Source of the DNA: Podarcis raffonei
Taxonomy: Eukaryota > Chordata > Lepidosauria > Squamata > Lacertidae
Direction of reading: 5' to 3'
DNA length: 64,000 bases
NCBI RefSeq assembly: GCF_027172205.1
Contig: NC_070614.1
Span: forward strand, 50,532,001 to 50,596,000
A program made the translations under genes and the position numbers. The notes beneath the pieces are model-generated. The model was given only the letters and a program-made list of their open reading frames with translations, was not told the DNA's origin and ran no database searches. Numbering within the stretch: the first letter of the stretch is position 1; every line of letters starts with the position of its first letter. Shown here piece by piece: positions 10,356 to 21,403 of this stretch.

Positions 10356-10480
10356 AGAAGGCTGGTGGTTCAAGCCCACCCAGGGACAGCTGTGAGAAGA
10401 ATTTCTGCATTGCAGGCAGGTTGGACTAGATGACCGTCAGGGTCCCTTGCAACTTTACAATTCTATGATGCTATAATTCT
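10356..10480 (+). mobile_element. SINE with CR1-type tail
   Basis: A tRNA-like head piece (GGCTGGTGGTTCAAGCCCAC) is followed by GGTTGGACTAGATGACCGTC and CAATTCTATGATG, the CR1-derived tail. Confidence 0.6.
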
Positions 10481-10656
10481 CCTGTAGACTCCAGCGCCTG
10501 GTAAATATACAGGTCCTGTCTGTCTCATTTATGTTCGTGAAAAATTAGACTGCTCCCATTGCTTTTTGTATTTCACTTTGCCCCCACCCACCCCAGAAAA
10601 AAAATCCTGTTGTTATAAGAATTCTAAGGTCCCAAATATATACCCTATAAGGGAAT

Positions 10657-10882
10657 AAAGGTAAAGGGACCCCTGACCATTAGGTCCAGTCACCGTTTAC
10701 CTTCCCTCCAGAGCGGTACCTATTTATCTACTTGCACTTTGACATGCTTTCGAACTGCTAGGTTGGCAGGAGCAGGGACCGAGCAACGGGAGCTCACCCT
10801 ATTGCGGGGATTCGAACCGCTGACCTTCTGATCGGCAAGCCCTAGGCTCTGTGGTTTAACCCACAGCACCACCCGCGTCCCC
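10657..10882 (-). mobile_element. Sauria SINE, internally deleted
   Basis: Minus-strand copy. The tail GGTAAAGGGACCCCTGACC jumps from GTCCAGTC to CCGTTTACC, missing about 120 bp of the middle. The head ends at CACCACCCGCGTCCC. Confidence 0.85.
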
Positions 10883-11457
10883 CCATAAGGGAATACAGTA
10901 CCCCATAAGGGAAAGGGAGCAGTTTTCCCCCCTCTAACACCGTGGACAAGGTATTTTGACTCTGGGTCCGGAGACTCCCTTGCGATGGCAGAGTTAAAAG
11001 CAAAGGCTTCGGAATAATTTGGAAAATGCAGCTGGGAGTGAGGGATGGTCTCAGGCCTCGGCTTTCACATCATCTTATCTCAGTTCCGCCTTTCAGGCTT
11101 CCTGCCGATAATAAACAATAAATCTCAAGCATCGGACATGAATTCTGTTGCTGCTGTGAAAAGGGCTGCCTTCGAATTCACAGGGTTTTTCTCTGTTGGG
11201 TTCTATGTATAGCCCAGAAACCAAAGGCTACAGGAAGGATTCATCTATGCAAGCCTTCTTCAACCTGGTGCCCTCCAGATTTTGTTGGACTCCCGAGAGA
11301 GCTGCCATATTTTGGGGAAATGAAACTCAAAAGTTGTTTTTCAGCTTTGTGGGAGGAACTCATAGAAATTCCGGGCGCATGGCAACCCATTTACCAACAA
11401 AGTGGGCAAAATAAATAGTATATTAAAACTATAATTTGAATTATAATAATGAAATAG

Positions 11458-12078
11458 ATAAAGGTAAAGGAACCCCTGACTCTGGGGTTGTGGCACTCAT
11501 CTCGGTGGTGCATGCTCTAGTTATCTCCCGCTTGGACTACTGCAATGCACTATATGTGGGGCTACCTTTGAAGGTGACCCGGAAACTACAACTAATCCAG
11601 AATGTGGCAGTTAGACTGGTGACTGGGGGCAGCCGCCGGGACCACATAACACCGGTTCTGAGAGATCTGCATTGGCTCCCAGTACGTTTCCAAGCACGAT
11701 TCAAAGTGTTGGTGCTGACCTTTAAAGCCCTAAACAGCCTCGGCCCAGTATACCTGAAGGAGCGTCTCCACCCCCATCGTTCAGCCCGTACACTGAGGTC
11801 CAGCACCGAGGGCCTTCTGGCAGTTCCCTCATTGCGAGAAGCAAAGCTACAGGGAACCAGGCAGAGGGCCTTCTCGGTGGTGGCACCCACCCTGTGGAAC
11901 GCCCTCCCAGCAGATGTCGAACAGATAAACAACTACCTGACATTCAGAAGACATCTGAAGGCAGCCCTGTTCAGGGAAGTTTTTAATGTGTGACATTTTA
12001 ATGTATTTTTAATCTTTGTTGGAAGCCGCCCGGAGTGGCTGGGGAAACCAAGCCAGATGGGCGGGATACAAATAATAA

Positions 12079-12122
<44 letters not shown>

Positions 12123-12230
12123 CTCGCTTTACTGGCCGAGGGAGCTGATGTTTGTCCGAAGACCGTTTTCCCGGGTCATGTGGCAAGCCCTAGGCTCAGT
12201 GGTTTAGACCACAGCGCCACCCGTGTCCCA
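11458..12230 (-). mobile_element. Sauria SINE split by an L2-like LINE
   Basis: Left part 11458-11504 (GGTAAAGGAACCCC...CTCATCTCG) and right part 12120-12230 (ATCTCGCTTTACTGGCCGAG... to CGTGTCCC) join at a short shared ATCTCG, the likely target repeat of the LINE between them. Confidence 0.8.
11505..12119 (+). mobile_element. L2/CR1-like LINE 3' end, best copy
   Basis: An open frame of about 160 codons encodes the RT C-terminus ([73 protein letters not shown]), then a 3' UTR and (TTA)n. The lack of stops and the insertion into a SINE suggest a young copy. Confidence 0.88.
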
Positions 12231-12240
12231 CAAAATAGGA

Positions 12241-13383
12241 CGTCCCTATCAATCAATCAAAATGTTTATTCGGCTTTACGCCCATCATGAAACATAACAC
12301 AACAAAACAAATCAAATAAAACAGTGGACTCATACAAACCACAAGTAGTATAACACAGTTCACAACTCACAAGGACAGATATTAGCCGTTCATAAAAAAA
12401 GTTTAAGATTAAGATTAAAAAATTTAGGCACTACACTAAAATCAATATCTGATGTCATTATAGAAAATTCTTATAACTATCAATAATCAGCTAACATTCC
12501 ATTCCGTCTCTTGTACGAGAGGACGGCTGTTAGGAATTTAGCAACCTGTAGGGTAATATAAGGATCCACATCTTGAAGAACCCAGGCAAGCTGTAGGTCT
12601 ACTGGTTTGTCAGCCATAGGCTGGATTATGGAGTTTAGTATACTAGCACGGAACTCTGAATAAGGCAAAAGCAATTATCACTCAGAGACTTTACGATGTT
12701 GAATTACAACAAGAAGACGCCCTGCTCCCGGAGACGTATAGATGCTTAAAAGCTTGGCCTAATTTTGCAACTGCCCCTTACTTAACTAACATCACTAACG
12801 AAGCTTATAGATGGGCTTTCTCTAGAGCCCGCTTTGAGACAATGCCCTCAGCAGTGCTGTACGGCAAATTCACGTGGGTACCAATGCATGCGCGCCTCTG
12901 CCCCTGTATGTCTAATAAGGTAGAATCTGTCACACACATCCTTCTATTTTGCGAATTTTATAGTGAAGAGCGAGTTCAACTTATTTTGCCGCTTTTATCA
13001 AAATTCATACCCCTACAACATTATTTGGAATCCTCCCCCGAAATTCTACGAAAATACCTTCTGGAAGATTCCTCAAGCTCAATATCATATGAGGTGGCCA
13101 AATTTTGCACTTTAGTAATCAGGAAGCGTAAATCTCTTCTGTTGAATGGCACACTGCGAAGTTCCCTTGTGTAATCCTTTTTTTTTCTGATGTTGTTGTT
13201 GATTTCTTTTTGTTTGATCTTGTGGTGTTTAGTGTCACTGGCTTTTGCCGTAATAAAACTTGGAAACTTGGAACTAGCACGGGCTGAACTGTACAAAGGG
13301 CAGATAAACATAACATGATGTAGAGATTCAGATGTTTTCATTTCACAAGCACACATTGAAGGGACTTTGATTGATTGATTGAC
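12241..13383 (-). mobile_element. LINE C-terminal fragment split by a related LINE
   Basis: Minus strand: CACEMKTSESLHHVMFICPL at 13266-13356 continues into LLPYSEFRASILNSIIQPM at 12480-12670. The left end carries TCAATC repeats at 12250-12262. The stretch between them (12653-13272) is a plus-strand insertion flanked by ACTAGCACGG on both sides. Confidence 0.6.
12653..13272 (+). mobile_element. LINE C-terminal fragment (Rex1/CR1-like), nested
   Basis: Encodes MPSAVLYGKFTWVPMHARLC and PCMSNKVESVTHILLFCEFY, the same Cys-rich LINE end as the copy at 4478-4999, then a T-rich 3' UTR ending TAATAAAACTTGGAAACTTGG. Target repeat ACTAGCACGG at 12643-12652 and 13273-13282. Confidence 0.6.
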
Positions 13384-13489
13384 ATCCCTATTTTCAGCGG
13401 AGAAATATTGGACGGTATAACCATCCCGTTTCTTCTCTCTGTGCTCCTTCCGGCGGCCATTCCTCCTCTGGTTACTGAGGTGGATAAAA

Positions 13490-14480
13490 GGCTCAGCTGG
13501 CTGCCCCAGGCACAGCGATTACCACACAGTGGCGGGGTTGATATCGCCGCATTCATGCCCCATTTGCAGATGCCCCTGGGGTTTTTTTTGTTTCCCTCCC
13601 TGATATTTATATTTTATAAAGGTGATTTCTTGGGCTCCATGATCACTGCAGATGGTGACAGCCGCCACAAAATTAAAAGACGCCTGCTTCTTGGGAGAAA
13701 AGCGATGGCAAACCTGGACAACATCTTAAAAAGCAGAGACATCACCTTGCCAACAAAGGTCCGTATAGTAAAAGCTCTGGTTTTCCCAGTAGTGACGTAT
13801 GGAAGTGAGAGCTGGACCAGAAAGAAGGCTGATCGCCAAAGAATGGATGCTTTTGAATTCTGGTGCTGGAGGAGACTCTTGAGAGTCCCATGGACTGCAA
13901 GAAGATCAAACCTCTCCATTCTGAAGGAAATCAGCCCTGAGTGCTCACTGGAAGGACAGATCCTGAAGCTGAGGCTCCAAGACTTTGGCCACCTCATGAG
14001 AAGGGAAGACTCCCTGGAAAAGACCCTGATGTTGGGGAAGATGGAGGGCACAAGGAGAAGGGGACGATGGAGGACGAGATGGTGGGACAGTGTTCTCGAA
14101 GCTACCAGCATGAGTCTGACCAAACGGTGGGAGGCAGTGGAAGACAGGAGTGCCTGGCGTGCTCTGGTCCAGGGGGTCACGAAGAGTCGGACATGACTAA
14201 ACGACTAAACAACTAAACAACAAAAGGTGATTTCAGTTAAAAGAAATAAAGTGCTACAGAAAAAAAGAAGGAAAAGTGAGAGGGAAAAAACCAACAACAA
14301 CAAAGATACATATAAAAGCGAAAATATGCACACACAAAAAACCCCAAACCCGCAAAAAACAATATACAATATTTGCAGGTGCCCTTGTGACGCAAAGTTG
14401 GTCGGCTAGCGGGCCTGGTGCCTGAAGCCAGCTCTCCGTAGAGCCACATCCTTGGGTAGGATCCTGCCCTGGACCAAACC
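13490..14480 (-). mobile_element. Unclassified LINE C-terminal piece, split by Bov-B
   Basis: Flanks of the Bov-B copy match 40840-41030: GGGTTGATATCGCC near 13535 and GCCTGGTGCCTGAAGCCAG near 14415. The minus strand of the better copy encodes ASGTRSVCRPTLHYKDVSKV, a motif found at the C-terminus of several LINE RTs. Confidence 0.45.
13630..14222 (+). mobile_element. Bov-B LINE 3' end
   Basis: Encodes SESWTRKKADRQRMDAFEFW, CWRRLLRVPWTARRSNLSIL and TRRRGRWRTRWWDSVLEATS, the conserved Bov-B (RTE) C-terminus, and ends ACTAAACGACTAAACAACTA. A 12-bp target repeat AAAGGTGATTTC flanks it (13618-13629, 14223-14234). Confidence 0.93.
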
Positions 14481-14489
14481 TTTAAGGTA

Positions 14490-15824
14490 CAGTGGTACCT
14501 CAGGTTAAGTACTTAATTCGTTCCGGAGGTCTGTACTTAACCTGAAACTGTTCTTTCTTTTTTTTAAAAAAAATAATCTTTATTGCATTTTAAAAACAAA
14601 AACAAAAAAAAAGACACATCACAAAACAAACAAACCACCAACACAATACAAAAAAAAGAAAAAAGAAAAAAAACCAAGAAAAAAGCATTTCAAAACACAC
14701 TCTTTCTTTCTTTCACTTATTTCCTCGACTTCCTCTCACCTCCCTCCTTGTATTCCACTTCTATGTAGCTGATTTCAACAAATTCTTTCCCTCTTTCCTT
14801 CTCTTAAATCTCAATTATACATAACATAATTTTCTTAACCTTATTTTAAACTTAAAATTAAAACTTATAAGTACTTAACTTCATAACATTTCTGCTAAAT
14901 CCATAAAGTGTCAATCCTCCGTTTCTCTATCCCTCAAAATAAATTTTTTGTTAGTTTCATATATACCTTAAATTTAATATATACATTAATAAGAACTTTA
15001 AATTTCCAATCTTCTTCCCTCAGCTCCCTCCCTGGTTTCAGACACTGCCAGTCCTGTCCGTCAGTTCCCTATATTCCTTCAATCTGGAAATCTAATGTCC
15101 GAGGCCCTTAAGTCCCCTCCAAGCCCCTTCTGCAGATTTTCTTCATAATCCTTGATGTCAAATAACAGATCCCAGGAGAATTCCATCCTGATGTTATGGT
15201 CGTGTCTTCTGAGCCCTCCAGCCAAATTTCCATGGCCAAAACTAAAGTCATATTTCAAATTATCTCCAAATTCAAGAGCCCCCAGACCTTCCACTCCCTC
15301 CAAATACCAACAGCCTGTAAGTCCCTGTGTAACAAAGTCTTGCCAACTTTCCATCTTCACTCCAGGCCAGAATCCAGTTTTCAAAATCCGACTTTCCTCA
15401 AATTGAGTCTTGAACATCCTCAATTTGTAGTCCTCAGTTTCAATTGTGGGTTTGAGCTCAGTTTGTTTCTGTGGGACTAAAATTCCCACTCAAGATCAAC
15501 AGATCTGATCTTAAAACTTGTCTGGGGCAAGGAAGGGACTTTGGAAGTTCCCACTTAAAATGCTCTATATTATTCCTTATTACAGTGGTACCTTGGGTTA
15601 AGTACTTAATTCGTTCCGGAGGTCCGTTCTTAACCTGAAACTGTTCTTAACCTGAAGCACCACTTTAGCTAATGGGGCCTCCCGCTGCTGCCGCGCCGCT
15701 GGAGCACAATTTCTGTTCTCATCCTGAAGCAAAGTTCTTAACCCGAGGTATTATTTCTGGGTTAGCGGAGTCTGTAACCTGAAGCGTATGTAACCTGAAG
15801 CGTATGTAACCCGAGGTACCACTG
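14490..15824. mobile_element. MITE half, L1 5' region (minus) and complete MITE
   Basis: 14490-14553 is the left quarter of a CAGTGGTACC MITE. 14554-15580 is L1-like on the minus strand (T-rich left end; an ORF1-like frame at 15079-15489 with MESWQDFVTQGLTGCWYLEG). 15583-15824 is a complete 242-bp MITE. The 95 bp of L1 next to the MITE recur beside the MITE at 56175-56485 with the same junction. Confidence 0.6.
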
Positions 15825-15825
15825 T

Positions 15826-16690
15826 ACATGACTTCCCCCCAAAGGATTCTGGGAACTCTCCTTTACCCCTTCCCCAGAACTACAATTCCCAGCGCCATTG
15901 GCATATCGCCATTCCCAGGATTCTTGGGTAGGAAAACACTGGGCTTTAAACATGTGGCAGCATAAGAAAAGAGCAGAATCATATTTATTAGGAAATTTGA
16001 ATGGAGTCATCCCAAATGACAAAATTAATATTTTCTTATGCACAACAACAGCAACGAGAATGTTGATAGCCAATAATTGGGAAGGAAATTATGTTCCACC
16101 CAAAGAAGAATGGTTGAATAAATAATACTTGGAATGAGCAAAGTTGACTGATTTGATAAGACAAAAACCAAAAAATATAATCCAGAAACAATGGAAATGT
16201 TTAAATGATTATTTATGTAGACAAGGATTAAATGTAAGGTATTGGTTGTGTTCAGAATAGATTTAGGAAAGATTTAGAAAGCTGATTGATTAGAATCTTT
16301 GTGTGAGGTTGTATAGGGAAAATACAGAATAACAGAAACAATCTTGCTTAAAATGTATATAGGAAGTGCAGTGTAAGCAATGGAAGTCAATCAATGAAAT
16401 TTCATTATTATTTTCATACTGAGATATTTGTAGAATAAACTTGGAAGAAATTCTTCCAACTTTTCTCTCTATTTTTTCTTCTTCTTTCTTTTCTTTTTTC
16501 CCCTTTTTTCATATATATGTGCTTATTTGAAATATATATGTATTTGCAATATTTTGCTTATATTTTGTAACAATCATGTTAAATAAATAAATAAACAAAC
16601 GTGGCAGCCAAGAAAAGAGACCCTCTTAGCTGCTCTTGGTCTAATTTTGTTTAGTTTATCCGTTGCTGGCTTTTTCCATCCACCCACCTC
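15826..16690. repeat. Local duplication, copy 1, split by an L1 3' end
   Basis: 15826-15960 and 16603-16690 match 17159-17355 (GGAACTCTCCTTTACCCCTT, TTGGCATATC, GAAAACACTGGGCTTTAAAC, AGCTGCTCTTGGTCTAATTT). The L1 3' end (15961-16602, plus; encodes ARMLIANNWEGNYVPPKEEW) has target repeat GTGGCAG on both sides. Confidence 0.75.
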
Positions 16691-16811
16691 ACCGAGCCAG
16701 CGCAGAAGTCTCCGAAACAGGAGTGTGAACATGCTTAGGAGAGCACATCTTTCCTTGCCCTGCCATGTGACGCCCCAAGTCCTTCTGGCAGGCTGCATGC
16801 ACACCAAACCT

Positions 16812-16813
<2 letters not shown>

Positions 16814-16855
<42 letters not shown>

Positions 16856-17158
16856 TTATTTATACCCCACCCATCTGGCTGGGTTTCCCCAACCACTCTG
16901 GGCGGCTTCCAACAGAATATTAAAATACAATAATCTATTAAACATTAAGAGCTTCCCTAAACAGGGCTGTCTTCAGATGTCTTCTAAAAGTCTGGTGGTT
17001 GTTTTTCTCTTTGACATCTGGTGGGAGGGCGTTCCACAGGGCGGGCGCCACCACCGAGAAGGCCCTCTGCCTGGTTCCCTGTAACTTGGCTTCACGCAGC
17101 GAGGGAACTGCCAGAAGGCCCTCGGCGCTGGACCGCAGTGTCCGGGCAGAACACTTTA
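16814..17158 (-). mobile_element. L2/CR1-like LINE 3' end
   Basis: (TAA)n tail at 16814-16858, then the reverse of the 3' UTR and of [20 protein letters not shown] and [20 protein letters not shown]. Confidence 0.85.
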
Positions 17159-17355
17159 AGGTACATGACACACCCCCCCAGAGAATCCTGGAAACTCTCC
17201 TTTACCCCTTCCCCAGAACTACAATTCCCAGTGTCATTGGCATATCACCATTCCCAGGATTCTTGGGCAGGAAAACACTGGGCTTTAAACATATGGCAGC
17301 CCTTAGCTGCTCTTGGTCTAATTTTGTTTAGTTTCTCGGTTTCTGGCTTTTTCCA
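17159..17355. repeat. Local duplication, copy 2
   Basis: Uninterrupted second copy of the 15826-16690 segment, about 1.3 kb away and in the same orientation. It contains the ACTACAATTCCCAG motif common in hAT-type MITEs. Confidence 0.7.
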
Positions 17356-17872
17356 CCCACCCACCTACCCCCCCGCAGTACCATCTCAGTTGCCTCCTCC
17401 TGCAATGCCCAAACACCCCGGCTGCCGCCTCTTTCGTTCGGCTTACGGCAAAGCGGCCTCAGTGACGTCTGTCGCACCCTGTCTGGTTTCCTTTTTAAAA
17501 AATAAAAATAAGAGCGTCGGCATCCTATGCGCGGCAAGGGGTGATGGAGCCAAACGAGTTTGTTCAGGGGATTTTCTGTGCAAAAGGGTGAGGAGGAGAA
17601 TGACTCATACGCTCCATCAAGAAAATTGGCACTTTTGTCAGAGTCAGGCCACGCAACTTTTGCATGCTGCGGGGGTGGGGGAAGTTTGCTCAGGCACCCT
17701 TTGAACACTGGCAAACGGTACACAAGTTGGAGAGGAAAACCCGAAAGGAGGGGGCTTCGTATTCAGTTTATTCTTATTATTAATTCACGCCACCCCAATA
17801 TCCGAGCGAGGAGAAAATCCAGGGGTTCCCATTTCCCATCTCCGTCAGCGGAGACGGTGGTGTCATTTAGGA
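17356..17872. other. Unassigned sequence
   Basis: GC-rich in part (17400-17560). Open frames here show no recognisable protein, and no repeat family is recognised. Confidence 0.35.
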
Positions 17873-18226
17873 CATAAAGGTAAAGGGACCCCTGACCATT
17901 AGGTCCAGTCATGGCCGACTCTGGGGTTGCGGCGCTCATCTCGCTTTGCTGGCCGAGGGAGCCGGCGTACAGCTTCCGGGTCATGTGGCCAGCATGAGTA
18001 AGCCGCTTCTGGCGAACCAGAGCAGCGCACAGAAACGCCGTTTACCTTCCCGCCAGAGCAGTACCTACTTATCTACTTGCCCTTTGACGTGCTTTGGAAC
18101 AGCTAGGTTGGCAGGAGCAGGGACCAGGCAACGGGAGCTCACCCCGTCAAGGGGATTCGAACCGCCAACCTTCTGATCAGCAAGTCCTAGGCTCTGTGGT
18201 TTAACCCACAGCGCCACCCACTTCCC
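17873..18226 (-). mobile_element. Sauria SINE, nearly full length
   Basis: Reads on the minus strand from the tRNA-like head (CCACAGAGCCTAGGACTTGC, GGTTCGAATCCCC) to the Bov-B-type tail GGTCAGGGGTCCCTTTACC. Confidence 0.9.
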
Positions 18227-18565
18227 TAGCATTTAGGACATAGGTAAAGGTAAAAATTAAGGCTTTATTTACACATGCATACAACCTGAGCGTAAAATGG
18301 AGGGGCTCATAACACTGACATCCCCTAAAATAAAAAGATTCCTTTTCTTTTAGCTTTGAATCCATCACATAGCAAGCAGGGCTCTGTGCCTCCATCTTCC
18401 ATCTCATTCATGTGCATCACCTGGCAACTAGGAGAGAGGATGCAGGAAAGGCCCACCGATTTGCCAGAGGGCCCCATCACTTAGTTGGGGTTCTTGCAAC
18501 CTGAGGACACTTCAGTGGCCAGGTAAGGCCCTCGTCTTACAAAGTAACTTGCCAGAAAAATTGTA

Positions 18566-18807
18566 CAGTGGTACCTCAGGTTTCATATGCTTCAGGTTAC
18601 ATACGCTTCAGGTTACAGACTCCGCTAACCCAGAAATAGTGCTTCAGGTTAAGAACTTTGCTTCAGGATGAGAACAGAAATCATGCTCCGGCAGCGCGGC
18701 AGCAGCAGGAGGCCCCATTAGCTAAAGTGGTGCTTCGGGTTAAGAACAGTTTCAGGTTAAGTACAGACCTCCGGAACGAATTAAGTACTTAACCTGAGGT
18801 ACCACTG
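18566..18807. mobile_element. Pogo/Tigger-type MITE
   Basis: 242 bp, ends CAGTGGTACCTCAGG and CCTGAGGTACCACTG, TA on both sides. Confidence 0.8.
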
Positions 18808-18899
18808 TACATATTTACACCTCCACCTCATGTGAACATAATTCCTGGTTTCCTGGCACCCCCGCCGATATAACACCAAATATTCCTTGTTTATTTGAT

Positions 18900-19430
18900 T
18901 TAATCCGAAGGCAGCCCTGTTTAGGGAAGTTTGCAATGACTGATGTTTTAATGTATTTTTAATCTTTTGCTAGGACGCGGGTGGCGCTGTGGGTAAAAGC
19001 CTCAGCGCCTAGGGCTTGCCAATCGAAAGGTCGGCAGTTCGAATCCCCGCGGTGGGGTGCGCTCCCGTCGTTCGGTCCCAGCGCCTGCCAACCTAGCAGT
19101 TCGAAAGCACCCCCAGGTGCAAGTAGATAAATAGGGACCGCTTACTAGCGGGAAGGTAAACGGCGTTTCCGTGTGCTGCGCTGGCTCACCAGATGCAGCT
19201 TTGTCACACTGGCCACGTGACCCGGAAGTGTCTTCGGACAGTGCTGGCCCCCGGCCTATAGAGTGAGATAAGCGCACAACCCCAGAGTCTGTCAAGACTG
19301 GCCCGTACGGGCAGGGGTACCTTTACCTTTACCTTTACCTTTACCTTAATCTTTTGCTGGAAGCTGCCCAGAGTGGCTGGGTAAAGCCAGCCAGATGGGC
19401 AGGGTATAAATAAATAAATGATGATGATGA
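18900..19430 (+). mobile_element. L2-like LINE 3' end split by a Sauria SINE
   Basis: AAGGCAGCCCTGTTTAGGGA...TTTTTAATCTTTTGCT to 18971, resuming at 19348 with AATCTTTTGCTGGAAGCTGC. The SINE sits between two copies of AATCTTTTGCT. Confidence 0.85.
18972..19347 (+). mobile_element. Sauria SINE, older variant, plus strand
   Basis: Head GGACGCGGGTGGCGCTGTGG, body, then GGCAGGGGTACC and CTTTAC repeats. An 11-bp target repeat AATCTTTTGCT lies at 18961-18971 and 19348-19358. More diverged than the other copies (GCCCGTACGGGCAGG tail). Confidence 0.92.
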
Positions 19431-19431
19431 T

Positions 19432-19735
19432 GTGTTAAATTCCGTCTCCAAACTAATTTATAATAATTTGATTCTTATAGACAACATTTTCAACGTGCGA
19501 TTCTCCCATATTTACCCCCCCCCCAGCGTTGACTATCTATCTACCCTGTTGTCTCCTTTTCCCACACCTCTTTTAATTGATCTTCTTGATCCTCCATTTC
19601 TACTAATAGTTTATAAATTTCATTGGTTTCCCCTTTATAACTGTATTTTCTTTATATAATCACCAAGCCCCATTGTGTTAAATGAAACTTACTGCCGGAT
19701 AAGTGTGAACAGGATTGCAGATTGAACGCACTGGG
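19432..19735. other. A/T-rich stretch, perhaps L1-derived
   Basis: C/T-rich with short runs such as TTTACCCCCCCCC, resembling reverse-strand L1 UTR sequence seen at 14800-15050. No gene seen. Confidence 0.3.
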
Positions 19736-19739
19736 ATTT

Positions 19740-20095
19740 AAAGGTAAAGGTAAAGGGACCCCGACCATTAGGTCCAGTCGTGACCGACTCTGGGGTTGCA
19801 GCGCTCATCTCACTTTATTGGCCGAGGGAGCCGGCGTACAGCTTCTGGGTCATGTGGCCAGCATGACCAAGCCGCTTCTGGCAAACCAGAGCAGCGCACG
19901 GAAACGACGTTTACCTTCCTGCCGGAGCGGTACCTATTGATCTACTTGCACTTTGACGTGCTTTCAAACTGCTAGGTTGGCAGGAGCAGGGACTGAGCAA
20001 CGGGAGCTCACCCTGTTGCAGGGATTCGAACCGCCGACCTTCTGATCAGCAAGCCCTAGGCTCTGTGGTTTAACCCACAGCGCCACCCGCATCCC
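19740..20095 (-). mobile_element. Sauria SINE, nearly full length
   Basis: GGTAAAGGTAAAGGGACCCC at the left to CGCCACCCGCATCCC at the right. The tRNA-like head includes GGTTCGAATCCC and a GCGGTTTAACC-type A box in reverse. Confidence 0.9.
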
Positions 20096-20595
20096 TATAC
20101 TACTGTGCAAATATGATTGCTCTATGAATAAGCCCATGAGAGGCGGTTCATCTCTCAGTAGCAACCAGGAGCAAATGCTTTTAACAACCTAGAGAGTCCA
20201 CAGATTTGCAGAAGAGTTAGTTTTGCTCTTTGGCTGAGGCCAAAGTGGTCCTTTGCAAGCGGCATCTGCTCATTTCCTCCTCCCTCCCAACCCATTTTCC
20301 TTTTGTGCTGCGTCTTTGCCGTCGTTGTTTTCGACAAACCAATATTGTTTGGTGCCCCCGAGCACAGAATCCTTGGCCCAAGTCTCCCAGGTTGCAGAAG
20401 CTGTATCTGCAGGTTGGATTTCTAGATCAGTAACGGCCGGCTTTAGTATGACACAGGTATGGTGGCCGGGTGCGAAAGAAGCCAGGGCTCCTTCACTTTT
20501 GAGAATTGTGTAGAAGAGGGAGGAAATCAGCAAGCGTAGTTTGTTATGTGTGGCTACTTGGGATTCCCAAATGAATGTGTGTTCCTATGAGCCAG
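20096..20595. other. Unassigned sequence
   Basis: No recognisable coding region or repeat; frames of 60-87 codons overlap each other on both strands without similarity I can name. Confidence 0.35.
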
Positions 20596-21400
20596 AAGAA
20601 ATATCAACCACCTCAGATATGCAGATGACACAACCTTGATAGCAGAAAGTGAGGAGGAATTAAAGAACCTTTTAATGAGGGTGAAAGAGGAGAGCGCAAA
20701 ATATGGTCTGAAGCTCAACATCAAAAAAACGAAGATCATGGCCACTGGGCCCATCACCTCCTGGCAAACAGAAGGGGAAGAAATGGAGGCAGTGAGAGAT
20801 TTTACTTTCTTGGGCCCATGATCACTGCAGATGGTGCCACTGCAGCAGCCATGAAATTAAAAGACGCCTGCTTCTTGGGAGAAAAGCAATGACAAACCTA
20901 GACAGCATCTTAAAAAGCAGAGATATCACCTTGCCAACAAAGGTCCGTATAGTAAAAGCTCTGGTTTTCCCAGTAGTGATGTATGGAAGTGAGAGCTGGA
21001 CCATAAAGAAGGCTGATCGCTGAAGAATGGATGCTTTTGAATTCTGGTGCTGGAGGAGACTCTTGAGAGTCCCATGGTCTGCAAGAAGATCAAACCTCTC
21101 AACTCTTAAGGAAATCTGCCCTGAGTGCTCACTGGAAGGACAGATCCTGAAGCTGAGGCTCCAAGACTTTGGCCACCTCATGAGAAGAGAAGACTCCCTG
21201 GAAAAGACCCTGATGTTGGGAAAGATGGAGGGCACAAGGAGAAGGGGACGACAGAGGACGAGATGGCTGGACAGTGTTCTCGAAGAGACCAGCATGAGTT
21301 TGACCAAACTGCGGGAGGCAGTGGAAGACAGGAGGGCCTGGCATGCTCTGGTCCAGGGGGTTACGAAGAGTAGGACACGACTAAACGACTAAACAACAAC
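20596..21400 (+). mobile_element. Bov-B LINE, RT through 3' end
   Basis: Includes RT motif C (LRYADDTTLIAESEEELKNL) at 20602-20670, then the C-terminus in another frame (MDAFEFWCWRRLLRVPW; HALVQGVTKSRTRLND) ending at the terminal ACTAAACGAC unit. The longest RT-containing Bov-B piece in the window; it has at least two frameshifts and a stop. Confidence 0.92.
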
Positions 21401-21403
21401 ATG

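Noticed and set aside
10790-10880. tRNA-like A and B boxes (GGATTCGAACCGC and others) repeated across the window
   Set aside because: Each is the head of a Sauria SINE copy.
13375-14196. 273-codon open frame on the plus strand
   Set aside because: Its C-terminal two thirds are Bov-B; the beginning is a different LINE read in an arbitrary frame.
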